A stretch of 64,000 nt of DNA, taken from assembly GCF_963675165.1 (NCBI RefSeq), contig NC_087382.1, positions 1,550,001 through 1,614,000 on the forward strand. Direction: 5' to 3'. The notes under the pieces are model-generated. The model was given only the letters and a program-made list of their open reading frames with translations. It was not told where the DNA came from and did not search any database. Source of the stretch: Halichondria panicea (Eukaryota > Porifera > Demospongiae > Suberitida > Halichondriidae). The position numbers were made by a program, and so were the translations under genes. This document shows, piece after piece, positions 37,916 to 51,700 of the stretch (position 1 is the first letter of the stretch; each line of letters begins with the position of its first letter).

Positions 37916-39005
37916 TTAATTGCTGCTGCTGCCGGCTTCAGGAACTTCATAGAATGTCCATAACATCATCTGACTAGTCTGTGTATATATATAATTATAG
38001 AGGGGGGAGTACAAAATAAACAGGTGTGCAGTGATGACATGTATCCCTCTGGCTCTCAGTGCATGTATCTGCTAATCAGCATGCATGGATAATTACGGTT
38101 AAATTAATAGTCAAATTGTGTGGCACATATATACAGTATATTATAGTGCACACATTTTTGTTCATTAATGTTAGTAAAAACACTTCTATATGCATGCATG
38201 CATAATTATTATACTGCATGCACGTATACATGTACTCACCCATGACAGTGTGCCTAGTAGCGCACCAGCAAACTGGAGGTTCAGAGGATGGCTCACTAAA
38301 CCAGAACCAGAACTGGAGACTAATGCAATTCCATTGATGTATAAGATCATTCCCAGACAGAGAAGAAACAGAACACTGAAAAATGTTGTCTGAAATAAAC
38401 TGTTAAGGACCACAGTGTATATTGAAGACTATATATAATTATTTATGCATGCATGGGTCTATAATATATATTCGGGCAAAGTAACTAATATTATAGGTCT
38501 TATAATTATAACGGATACAATGGTCCCGATAATCTTAGCCACAGATCCTGATACACCAAGAGCATGAACCACTCCCAGCCCAATGGTTGGAATGCCCAGC
38601 AGGGAGATGATAAAATGGGGGAAGAACACAGAGCCTTGTGCAGCAGGTATACCTGAGAAATTCTGCAACAGAAATAACCATGCATGTATGCATTAACTTT
38701 AATATTAGTACATGAGCCATGCCACAGTATATAGCTCAGCTGCGTCCTATTACATTGCATGCACGATAATTATAGATACAGTGTAGCAAGCTATATACAT
38801 TGTATATACCGGGGCGGCCAATCCAAATCCAATCACGAAGAGCAGCCATGGGAGAGCAGTGACTCCGGCCAGAACCACTCCAATCTAGCATGGCAAATTA
38901 TTTATAGCATGATATATAAAAATTAGAACTTAAGAAGCTATGATATATAGCTGAGGAGCAATAGAATGCAACAAATGATACCTTTCTTGCTAATCCTGCC
39001 AACAT
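37916..39005 (-). CDS. Small 4-TM protein, copy 9 (intact, 151 aa)
   Basis: The exons are 39005-38982, 38884-38810, 38662-38519, 38389-38240 and 37978-37916, all phase 0 with GT-AG borders. It starts MLAGLARK and ends MMLWTFYEVPEAGSSSN. Exons 1-3 and their intron edges are very close to copy 2. Exon 4 has 50 codons with IALVSSSGSGLVSHP in the loop. Four hydrophobic segments are predicted. This and copy 2 are the best candidates for active genes. The function and protein family are unknown to me. Confidence 0.8.
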
Positions 39006-39105
39006 TTTTATTGCAGAGTCCAGTAAAAAAGGTAGCAGGAAATATTCAGTCAGTAGTTTTGTAGCAATCAAATTAATAATTGTGAAATACTCTCCAAAAA
39101 CATTG

Positions 39106-39113
39106 TTTTTATA
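39106..39113 (-). promoter_or_regulatory. TATA-like box of 4-TM copy 9
   Basis: TATAAAAA on the minus strand about 100 bp upstream of the copy 9 start codon, next to the conserved CTCTCCAAAAACATTG. Confidence 0.45.
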
Positions 39114-39206
39114 GAGGCCAGCGCTAGCGCATCACTCCCTGATGTCAACCCACCTCCTAAATAATAGAAGTTAATTTAGCGATCTCTACCAAATATTTAT
39201 CAAGAG

Positions 39207-39262
39207 AGCCTAGCTTGATTCCAGGCCGCTCTCAATTGTGAGAGGGGCTGGGATCGAGGCTA
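39207..39262. mobile_element. TAGCC-family element, 56 bp, exact 10-bp TSD
   Basis: AGCCTAGCTTGATTCCAGG at the left and GGGATCGAGGCTA at the right, with CTCTCAATTGTGAGAG in the centre. TTATCAAGAG lies at 39197-39206 and 39263-39272. Confidence 0.8.
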
Positions 39263-39791
39263 TTATCAAGAGTTCATTATCTTGTGCACATGTGAGTCTT
39301 GGATCCAGTGGCATTATCCCTGTGTTAAAAAAACCCATAGTAACCTGAGGAGATCTGATTCTCTTCATGCATTTGCTCCTGTATTTTATCTGCGTGCAAC
39401 AGCCATGCATGCAAGAGGATTTTTGGCTACGTTATACATGGTAAAGATGGTGATGATTGTGATGTCATATTGCCCATCACAATCATGCAGGTCCAATAGC
39501 CCACACATACTATATACACTGATCACGACCATGAATTGATATCATGTGTACTCTAGCTATACTAGCTACGTACTCTGCCACATGAGATAATTATATGACC
39601 ATAATTATATTCATGAGAACCTTGACCTATGACGTGTACACTTTGAACTCCACTATACATGCATGTACTTTGAACAATGCCCCATGACATAATAATTGAT
39701 AATTGCAATAGGTATTATACCCACACATGTACTACATGACACAAACTGCATCATCGTGACTCATTGTGACACATACATACAACAAACACTA

Positions 39792-42700
39792 TTATAATTG
39801 AGTTGCTGTCTCTAGGGGCATGCAGCGATTGTTCCTCTTCCATCTCTTTGCTTCCTCCACTTTAGGCCGATGTACGAGACAAGTGCCTGTATTGAGTACA
39901 TGAGCTTTACTGACCTTGCTCCTCGTGGGTAACTTCACCAGCACTGTACTAACAGATACACCACCATCATTGCACACCTCTTGAGCTATCGGCCATGGCT
40001 CTATACAACCAGGTTCAACAATCCTCTTTATATCCCGCTTTCGATATTTCTTTGTAGGTAAGTTCGTAGTTCGCAACGCAATTGCCTCTTCTTTAGTCGT
40101 GTGTAATGCTACACCGACAAATGATGTCTCTTTCAAAGGCTCCTTAAGCAATAAAAGTGGATTTGATTTTTTCCAATCAATAAGTTTTTTTCTATCAAAA
40201 TAGACTTTCACCTTAGCAAACGGTCGATTGGCACGAGCTTCTCGTAGTCTCCTGTTATTAACTCGAGCCCTCCTCCTTATCTCAATCTTTATTGCCTTCC
40301 AAATAAACAGCGCAATTGCAAAAGTCAGGAAAAAACAAGACAATAAAATACTCGAGAAAACGAAATAGTTCAATCGAGCCACTTCTTGGTCGTAATAAAC
40401 ATAGAAGTGAGCGCCCAAAGGTCCAGTTACGATTGTCAAAAAATGTTGCAATGATTGGAAATCAGTCTGTTCATGTGATATTACTAAAGCCAGTTGATTA
40501 TCAGTGGAAAAATCGCGAACAAAAACGTCAGAAATCCCCAAAACTCCTTCAGCCTGCCTCTTTGATACGACTTGTTTTCTTACTCTAGTTACTTGAAAAG
40601 CCGTTCGAATATTTGCCACGTGCTGAAATGTATCAGCATCAACAGTCACTGAAACTGCTCTATTATTCAGGGCATCATAAATTGTCATATCTCCAAACTG
40701 TCGCACAAAATGCACTGTAACGTCGACATTTGATGCAATGTAGTCAAGACCGATGGCCAGAGCTATTGATTGTCGCGGGAGGATTGTGAAGTTGGCTATT
40801 TGATTGATTAAGAGTTGTTTATAGCACTGGTTGTTGTTGGAGGGGGCGCCAATGTAGCCAGTCACACATGCAGAGCACTGTGTGTGTGCATGTGTGTGGG
40901 GTGTGTGAGGTATGGGGTGTGTGGGTGTATGGGGTGTGTGAGGTGTGGGGTGTGTGGGTGTATGGGGTGTGTGGGTGTGTGAGGTGTGGGGTGTATAGTT
41001 ATTAAGTGTTTTGTACACACATAGCTAAAATTACTGTAAGTTAAGTATAATTATGGTTATCTACAAGCTTAGTTCACAGTGTATAATTAAATTAAGCTGT
41101 AGAGACCTGCACACAGAATATTAAGCTATAGTCTGTATTACACACACTGACAGTATTATATTATTATAACCCTGTATATACATGTACTGTGTACCTGTAT
41201 ATTAACGGAGCAGCCATCGCACGTTGTGGTTTGGTTCTGACAAGAGCAGGCTCCAGTCACGGGATGGCAGGGACCATGACCATTGCACTGACACCTGTAC
41301 ACACAACACACATCATTGTCAGTATACATCTCACAGGCTCATCAAAGCCACAGCACACAGCTGTGATTATTCCTCAGCCACAAGCATGCCGATTAACAAT
41401 TGTTGTAAGAGGTCAACTCTGGCTAGACATACACCCACACATACTCCGGAACCTATTCCAACTACAGGTACAGTTACATGCACAGGCGGGACAATCAAAT
41501 TAGTGCCTCAAAAATGTGGCCATGAAATCATTGTTGATTTAAGCACAAGAGCTACAGCTGTGCGTATGAATGAGCGGTATAAAATGCACATTACAAACTC
41601 TCTGTTGTTGCTCACAATAACTACCATTTGCTCATAAGAGACTGTATATACTTTAAAAAATGCACATTCAATGGTGTGGCTTTAAAGCATTTACATGTAC
41701 CGTAGTTTTGCGAGCATCAAACATTTGCGAACTTTGCGATGGTTGATCAATTTGCAACAATAAAATCCGCAAAACCTATTATTACTAGTAAATACACACG
41801 ATCCTTGCCAGAACGCAATAGTTAGATCACAAAGGGTCAACATTTCTGCTGATTTGGCTTATTCGCAAAAGTTTTTCACCCGCAAAATATTCTAGTAATA
41901 ATTATGGTAATATTAATACCACACTAACTATACACTAACTATATACATGTACAATGTACTTACTCAACACATCTCGTGGACTGTCCGCTGAAGTAGTCGT
42001 CATAGTAACCAGGACGACAGCTATCACACAACTCCCCAGTGGCACCACCCTCACACTCTGCACACACCGCCTCCGTCTCATCAGGCCCACTCGTCACAAA
42101 GGAGTCAAACTGCACAGGGAACAAGAATTAAGTGATACAATGAACACAACGTACTTTGGCCTCTGAGATCAAAGGAATAGCAGTGCCAATATATGGCATA
42201 TTGCACTGTGGTATGGCATACAGAAATATGACCTTTTGGTTAAGTTATTTATATACTACTAAGTATTAGTTAGACCATGTGTAGTAGGTTTCTTAGCTGG
42301 ATAGTGGCTTGCAGAAGCCACTAATCACTCCTGAAAGAAGCGGTACTACACATGGTCTATCTACACTTAGAAAAAATTTGCATATTCAAGCTTTGAAGTG
42401 GCCACTGCTAATGAGGTGTCTATCCAACTAAGAAACCTGCTAGCAGGTCACTATCTGAGTTAGTGACCTGCTAGCAGGTTTCTAACTAGTACCCACAGGT
42501 TTCTAACTAAAACCACAGATGCATGAATATAATTAAACTCAGACAGATTACAATCATTTTTAAGCACAAAATTAATTAGAAGACAAATTGATTGTTATAT
42601 TAGTTCCACCAGAAATAGAAATAGTAGGCAGCATGGTCTTCTGAGCAGTTAGGTCATTGATAGAGGTGCTGAATGCGTTTTCTCCAGCTAGTAGCGCTTT

Positions 42701-45700
42701 ATTTCTTGACATAGCCCAGTCAATCCATAACTTGACAGCCCATTGTGTACAACTCTTAGTTTTTTGCGGAATGCTGCTTTTCTTAATACTATCAATATAT
42801 TTTTGTTTTTTTGGGGAAGCGTAACGAGAAACTGTAGCTGTAGTAGAGACAGCAGTGACAGCAGTGGTGGAAGTAGTACCAGTAGTGGAGTCAAAGCTTG
42901 CAGTTTGAGAATTGGTTATAGCAGCATCAATTAAATAGTCGACTTGAGTGAGCAAATCATCACTTATCGGAGGGAAATCCAATAGATTTTCTTCAAATTG
43001 GTTCAAATACTCGTCAGTTTGTTGCGTTGACAGGGCCTTGTAGGGATCGCCCATTTGGGAGCTGGTTACTTGTATTCCACCAACGATACGGTCATCTGGT
43101 TCATCAAAAACTGACTCCCAATTAAGTCTGATGGGGTGCTCCGCTCTCCAACTACAAAAGGTACATCCAGGACCAGTACAGTCATGGTACATTGAGCTAA
43201 AATCTTTGGGCTCTCTAAATTTGAAAGACATCTCTTTTTACTAGCTTGAAACTCTCTTTTTTGCATGAAACTAATCTCATTAAACCTTAAAAATGCATTT
43301 TCTAAGCGAGATAGACCATGTGTAGTACGGCTTCTTAGCTGGATAGTAACCCTCAGGAGTGGTTAGTGGCTTCTGCAAGCCACTAATTGTCCTCGGCTGC
43401 GCCTCGGGTCAATTAGTGACTTGCCTCAGCCACTACACTCCCTCAGGTTTACTATCCAGCTAAGAAACCTACTACACATGGTCTAACTAATACACTATCT
43501 GCTTAGAAAATGCATTTTTGTGGGTACTAGTTAGAGCCCTGCTAGCAGGTCACTAACTCAGATAGTGACCTGCTAGCAGGTTTCTTAGTTGGATAGACAC
43601 CTCATTAGCAGTGGCCACTTCAAAGCTTGACAATGCAAATTTTTTCTACTAAATAGCTTCAAAATGGACAATCCCAACTTAGTCTAGGTATACAATATGG
43701 GTTGTAAAAGATAGCTCTCGAAACAGGCTAATTTCAGAGACTAGAGCACTAAAGTGCAAACCCTCGGCTGGTGACATGATTATAAAGAAACCAGAAATAT
43801 AATTCAGTGCATATAGTGATGTTGTTATCACGTATGACTTGCACAGCAACTAAGGAACAATAAAACTATTTAAACCAGACTGGAGGCGGCATGCTGAAAC
43901 ATTTGAGAACAGGTATCTAGTGGTAGTATATGCACTGTGGATTAGGATCACAGCAAAGAAGCCTGGAGTCTCAGAGAAGTATGGCTCCAGGTCCTAGATT
44001 CCAAAAGCAGGAGCTATAATTGAAGCTTTCTGCTTTAGTGACCCTGTTCCATTGTTCTTGGTATATACAGCTTTCTACTTTAGTGACCCTGTTCCATAGT
44101 TCTTGGTACAGGATCACTTCAGTTATAAGTAACGCATGCGCAAGTTCTGTTCAAGCTACATTTTGCTCGCTTTTATTAGACAACGAAGCTTTAACACTGA
44201 AAGCTGCCACTATCCAAAGTACTAACTTGTTGTGTGGAGGCTACTCATGCTGTAAACGCAGTGCTAGAACATCCAGGTAAGCAGACCTAGTCACAAGCTT
44301 GTTCAAGCTTCTTAGCTTTTGCTCGACAAAGAAGCTTTAACATCAAAATCTGCCACTATTTAAATCAAGATATTGTTGTGTGAAGGCTATCTATGCTGTA
44401 AACGCAGCGCTGTGGCATCCAGGTGAGTAGATATACCTGTGACAAACAAACAAACAAACAAACTAGAGCACTAAAGTGCAAACCCTCGGCTGGTGACATG
44501 ATAATAAAGAAACCAGAAGAGTGATAATGCAGTGCATGTAGCATGTATGACTAGCACAGCAACTCAAGAGCAATAAAACTAAACCAGACTTGGAGGCATG
44601 CTGAAACATTGAGTGGTACATGTCACATTAGACATGCACTGTGGACAGGGATGACAGCAAAGAAGCCTGGAACTTAGACTTAAAGAGGTATGGCTCCTGC
44701 CAGGCTGGAGTATAGGATCCAGAGTCAGCCAACAACCAGTCACAATTTTAGCTTTCTACTATAATTATATTTGGTAAGGATCACTTCAGCTGCAACTACG
44801 TAATCAAGGCCACGTGTAGCTAGCTAGCTGCCAACGTGGAAGTTCAAGCTTCTTAGCTTTTGCTCGACAATGAAGCTTTAACATCAAAATCTGCCACTAT
44901 TTAAATCAAGATATTGTTGTGTGAAGGCTATCTATGCTGTAAACGCAGCGCTGTGGCATCCAGGTGAGTAGATATACCTGTGACAAACAAACAAACAAAC
45001 AAACAAACAAACAAACAGACCAACATACTACTATACCCGTGGCCGCCCACGCGCCTCGGGTAACAAACAAACAAACAGACCAACATACTACTATACCCGT
45101 GGCCGCCCATGCGCGCCTCGGGTAAAAACACAAAAAGGATATTTGCACCAGAGTGCACTACTGTCACAACATGTATGAACATACTATATAGGAGGAGGCT
45201 TACCCCAGCTCTGTCAAGGGAGATGTTGCGTTCCATGGCTTCTCTGAACTCTGACCTCCGCACACACAAGTCGCTGTTTCCATGGCAATGTTGCCGACAA
45301 GGGACACAACCAGTTCCGTTTCCAGGGCTACCAACAGAGAACGGTCTGCACTGACCACAATCAGATCCCTGTGTGTAGTAAGAAAAAACACAACTGAAAT
45401 TAAAATATTAATTTTAATGACAGTCATGCATGGTAGACTACATCAGGAGGAGTATGTAACTCCAACGCACATTCCAATATACGTCTAGGTCACTAACACT
45501 TGTAGTTGTGTAAACTGTTAGCCATGAATAAAATTTAATGTGGCCACTACATCTACGCACCCACTTAAAATGCGGCTGAGAGTGGCTGGCGTGATATGAC
45601 ACATGACATACTTGTACCGTAGCGTAACTGCCACAGTTGAATACTCCTCTTAATGTACTCGTGATTACATGTGTAATTAGTATCTATAATGTAGCATCTT

Positions 45701-48700
45701 TGAGTAGCTACGTGTACATGTATAACGTGCGTTACAATGAACATATAAAAAGAATCACAAAGTACAACTGACAGATATTCTTCTAATCTTTGCCGATAAG
45801 CCAATTATAATGATAGCTTAGAAAGAGCTCTGCCCATACATGTACAGTGCACATACAGCAAACATGTACATGTACTACAGTGAGTGTTCAAAGGCTTAGA
45901 ATGAGCTATATTCTCTTAGCTGTCCATAAAAATAACAATAACATACCTGAGTGTTTAGCCGACACTGCAGACAGGTGTTGCGTCCAGGGACACTAGAATT
46001 AGCGCAGTAGCTGAGCTGGTTACACCCACACTCGACACTACACTGTTCCCCAATATAGCCCAGGTCACAGTCACAGCTCAGGGCACTGATAACACACACA
46101 CCACGCCCATTACAATTGTCAGCACACCCGGGGCACTCTGTAGTGTAATACTGCCGTAGTTCAAAGGTCGAATACAAGTCATCAACCAGTGTAGATAGCG
46201 TGTCCAGTGAACGTAACTCATCCGTGCAATATCCAACTATCTTATTATCAGTAAATCCGAGATACCACGAACATTTCGGGTCTGTTTGACATGAGGTACA
46301 ATCTAAATGCGCTGAGCACGGTAGGGGGCATTGTTCCTGGTTGTTGTTGGTTACGTACCCCCCACACAGACCCCCTGCACAGATCAAAGGAGCTACGTCT
46401 TGTTGAATACACATCTGCGAGTAGGTCTCCCACACACAGTTTAAAGGTCCGGCAGCGGAGGCCCTCGATTGGACGCATTCATGACATGTCCTAGCAAAGT
46501 TACAAGGTGACGGACAGGTTGCTATGGTTGCAGAACGAAGTATCTCATTACTTACAATCGAGTTGATCCCATTCCTATAACATCCCCATTCTCTGCCTGT
46601 AATAATGATAGTAGTTTGTAGAATGTTAGGTTGTATTTTAATGAAACTCCAACCACAAATTGGATCGGAAACACATTCTTGACACGACGCTGAAACACAA
46701 GCATCAACTGGGCATACACTAAACTGGTCGTCATAGTTACTCGCCGTTCTACTGCATGATACATTACTTGTAGAATTGTCTGTACAGATTCCAAAACATC
46801 CATTCCAAATACAACCGTTGTCCTGGGCAACATCGGCACTCAAACATTCGAGACAGTTTGAAAATTGTGAACACACCTCGGTTGTGCTGACTGTGCAGTT
46901 ATTAGTCGATTCGATTAGAGTGTCACTACATAACCAGCTCTCGTTGCTATGGTAGCAGCCGATAAACGTTGTAACATTGACGACGCAAGACTCACAAAAA
47001 GGCAATAATTGACAGGCCTTTAGAGTTTGGGCGATGGAGCACGAAAATATCGGAGGTTCGATAGTAAATATAGAATCAACTGGAGCACTGTTAAAACCAC
47101 CACTCACGATAATTTTAGCATTGTATTCAATATAGGCAACTATTGAATGGCCCCATAAGCGGATATCATGATCGGCTATTAGTACAGTTTTGCCAGTGTT
47201 GCATTGCGAGGTTAGGTCGATCAGTACGGAGTTGTTGGCTGGAGCTAGACCAGCTAGTCCGGGATATGGAGTGGGTGTGGCTTGTGGGTGTGGTTTAGTG
47301 AGGCCCCCGCTGATGTAGAGGGTGTGGTTTAGTAGGAGCATTGCGTGAAACAGTCGACCAGGAGGCTATAGGGGAGATAGAGAAATGTATGGCAGTGCAT
47401 TTATAATAATTACGTGTTTTATATTGTGATGACCCTTTACCAAATCATGCCTTGAGGCTACGCAACCGTGTAATAAACAAATATAACATCACAGAAAAGT
47501 GACTGTGATATATAATTACGGTCATTATAAGTCATTATAATCATGATGAACGTTTTTATAAGTTTGGCTGGCATGCAGAACAGAGAAACTCAACAAGTGG
47601 GTAATGATCAACCATAATTGTTGTTACAATGTCAAAAGTCCAAGTCTGGAATGATCTGAATGGCTGCATCAGCAGAGCGTTGCAGCTTGCAGCTACCAAT
47701 AGCTAGTGTTCTAGTGCAGAGCTAACTAGTAGCAACACTCTATGGACAAGTTTGGCTACGCACTCTTCTGAAAAGGCTGCAATGGCATTCCAAGTAAGCA
47801 AAAGCAGGCATATCTCAAGAATGAAGCATTATTTTGTAAATCCACGAATTACAATCCAAGAAAACGTTACTAGAAGCCTATAGAAACTCTTCATTGATCC
47901 TTGAGCAGCTGTAGCAATCTACACAGACAGACAGACACGCACACACACACACACACACACATACACACACACACACAACACACGTACCTCAGTGGATAGT
48001 ATCACTTTTGCCCAGTTTCTTGTAGCCACGTTAATGACGTACAAAGAATTGCTGAGGTCAGCAACGGGACGAGAGTAAACCACACCCCCAAACAAGTACA
48101 CAGAGTGCGTATTGGCGTCGTACACTGCAGAGTGACCATACATTCCTGGAGGGGGGAGGGCAGAGATCAAAGCATGCTCCAATTGATTTAGTCAAATTAG
48201 TCAAATTTTCCCAGACAAAACGTCTCTATCATGTGTGTCTAACATCTAAACAGACATTCAATGGATGTGGCTAGAATTGTCAAAATGGTTGTAACCTCAA
48301 CATGACACACACGTTTACCTCTTTTATAGCCTATAATACGTATATTATGAATGGTACCGTATTACTAGAATGTTTTGCGAGCATCAAACATCTGTGAATT
48401 TTACGAGGGTTGTTCAATTTGCAACAATAAAATCCGCAAAACATAAATTATTACTAGTAAATACACATGATCCTTGCCAGAACGCAATAGTTAGTTATAG
48501 ATCGCAAAGGGTCAAATTTTCTGCTGATTTGGCTCGTTCGCAAAGGTTTTTCACCCGCAAATATTCTAGTAATACGGTATAGGCCTAAGAGGTAGCCCAG
48601 TGTGGGCACACACGTCCTCGATAATAATTAATTATGCTGTCAGCTCAGGAGTTGGGGTCGGTGTGGTTACAAGTAATAATAATATACCTAAGAGCTGCAA

Positions 48701-51700
48701 AATGTGTCCTTTAGTTTTAAACTAGGTCATTGTATTTAGACAATAGTTGTTATACTGACTCACCAGGCATGTTTGTGCGGCTCCAAGGCTCCCAGTGATT
48801 GCTATGGAGATCGTAGCTTATCACCTCTGAAGAGATCTGTCCGTCCTTCACACCTCCCACCACCAACATCGATCCGTTACCCGTGGCAACAGCGGAGTGA
48901 GCAGCCAGGGAAATAGGCTAGAAAAAAACACAAACTTATAATTATAAACAGAACGTAAAAATCAAAAAATTGATCTGAACACAAAATTAATGATGGTCTC
49001 TCAAAGATACAAAACAATAATTGAATTTAGAAACGACTTTTGTTTAGGATTTCGACTAATCACAGAAAGATCATCCCAAGAGCTATAGAATATTGGACCA
49101 CTAGAATTAAAGTTATTCACATCACGCAAATGATGAATATAATTATAATAACACGTACCAGATAAGAGACTAGTGTAACACTCACCGAGTCTTGTAGTAC
49201 TGTCCACAACTGGAGGAGATGGTTGTACAGCCACAGCTCACTACTGGGCGTGCTCAGATCCCCCACAGAGGGGAATCCCCCAAACACCAACATGCAACCC
49301 CCCACAGTCGCATTAGGGCACTGCAAGGAAGAAGAGCATTATAATAGCAATAAAATTCTAATTATGTGGTATTTTAAGTTTTATATGTGTGTACTGTGGA
49401 ACCCTCTGAACCTGAAGATAGGCCAACTGTGATAACCATAACGGTCAGGCACTACTACATTCTTCAGCGGCCTGACCTCGAGGACACCCGGCATAATTAC
49501 CCACAACCCCCGGTTTGACCTCCACAACTTACACAACTAACAATAAATATTAAACAAATCAACCCCTCAATAAATGCCACTTATGTGTATAATGGTCTGT
49601 TCCCCAATGGTGTCCGTTAGAGAGATGTCCCACTGTGTCCACTTACGGGAGTAGCCACTGCAGTATGCAAGTAGCGGCCATCGGGCTCCACACCATCACT
49701 TCTTACACGCCACACACACCCCTCACACGACGTATCCATGGTAACCAGAGACGTATTAACGGCCACTAAACCTCGACACACAACACCTTCCAAATCTAGA
49801 CCACCAAGTAACCATAGCAACTCGGAGTTGGTATCATACACAGACGAGTGCCAATATCGACCAGAGCAATCTGGGTACGAATAATTTTTGTTCAGGGTAG
49901 AATTTGAAGTTAAATTAGCGTCTTGATTTTGATTGGACGGATAGTGAATAAATTGCTGACTCAGTAGTTTTGACAGGGAGGATACGAGGAGGTGTGGTCT
50001 TAGAGATGGGATTTCCCCAGCAATTACATCATAGGGTGTCTGTGCGAGAAATATGAGCTGTTATAATAATGTTATATAAGCGTGTAATAACAGTCCTTTC
50101 CTCATTACAATGTCATGTGCTTTTGCCTCCATGAACAATATCTTATAAAACACTCAGTCTTATAATTATGCCACACGTTGTATATCTAGCTACTACATAC
50201 AATAATATGGCATTTTTGGAATTGTGCCAAATTCAACAATCAACACCATAACATTATCCAAGATTGATTCAATAATTATCATGCCATGATCCACGCACCC
50301 AATATAGAGTTCAGAGCGTGAGGCGCTAACAATGAGTGGTACCATTATTTATTTTTTACTGTAGATATATAATTAAAGCTCACCTGATTCAGGTCCGAGC
50401 TGTTGTCCCCATTCCATACGGTCACGCTCACGTTGAGGGCGGCCCTGTCCATTCCAGTTCCGTGATACAAGTACACCAGCGTAACGACATCGTAACCATT
50501 GACAACGACGAGAGGATTGTCCAGCAAACGATCTCCAGCGAGCGATAAAAATAAATTAGCACGAATATTCGTCGTAGAAATTGAGTTTTGGTTTAGTTGA
50601 GATTGATGGGTGAGAACTGACTGATTATATAATATTGAGTTCGAGAGTGCAAAGTTTAAAAATGACGGCAAGCCTCGATAGATTAGCAAGGTCTTGTTGA
50701 GACTGGAAGGATTTGTGCTGATTTGGAAACGAAGAGATGCATTGTTGTTTGAATTATTATGAGTCTGAAAAGTATTTGAGTCATCGAAAGGGTTGAGATG
50801 AAAGGGGTCGATAATCCACAAGCAAATGTTACCCCCTGACTTTGGGGGGTTGTCCAGTAAATGTTGATTGCTGACCCCCACACCTCCAATGGTGAAATGA
50901 GTGAGGTGTTTTGAGCGACCACACGACAGGTAGCAGAGTCCACCGTTGCTACGGGGAGGCGGAAATATATATTCCTGTACAATTTAAGCTAGCTATAATA
51001 ATTATAACATCAGAGATGGTTGGAGGTGGTTGGTACTAGAACCAACCTCTACATTAATTTTATGCAAAAATAACCTTCTAGGCCTAGCCTATGTAACAGG
51101 CATACATTTGTGTGTTGAATTGAATTGAGATTCAGAATTGAAAACAGCCACTACCGTAACACCTCTATTTAAGGCGACCCTCTAAATAAGCGACACTTGG
51201 ACATTTCGCCCATATAGCACCATATAAATTCATTTTTTTGTGTACATTAAAACTCTACTTTCGCAAAACGTAATTATTTAAAAGTGTCGCTTTAAATCGA
51301 GTATTTGGGCACTTCACTGTTACTATTAAATACGTACATTGGGTTGCCGTAGTAGCCGTGATTACAGGTTTGACAAGTATCCCCAGTGTATGGCTCCTGG
51401 CACACACACAGAGTGGAGTTACCAGGTCCCCCTCTAGCCGTACCGTGACCATTGCAGACTAGGACCGCTGTACAGGGACGGGGGAACAAGCATACAAACG
51501 TTAACATTTTACAACGATATTCACATTAAATAAACCGGGATGCATGAATACAGATAACTGTCATACTTACCAGGTACGTACATATATAAGATCTAGAGAC
51601 TCCACTAAAAGGTGATCGCACACACGTACTTGTATAGGTACGTACCTCCAGTTAGTGCTTTAGTAGCAAGCAATGAAGACAAAGCCGTCCACACCAACAG

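Noticed and set aside
40878-41018. THTPHTP N-terminus on the long minus ORF
   Set aside because: A splice acceptor at 40878 joins the exon to the upstream EGF exon; the repeats are intron.
50683-50982. 99-codon minus ORF overlapping the CUB exon
   Set aside because: Another frame of exon 3; using the acceptor at 50949 gives the CUB-like frame with the right phase.
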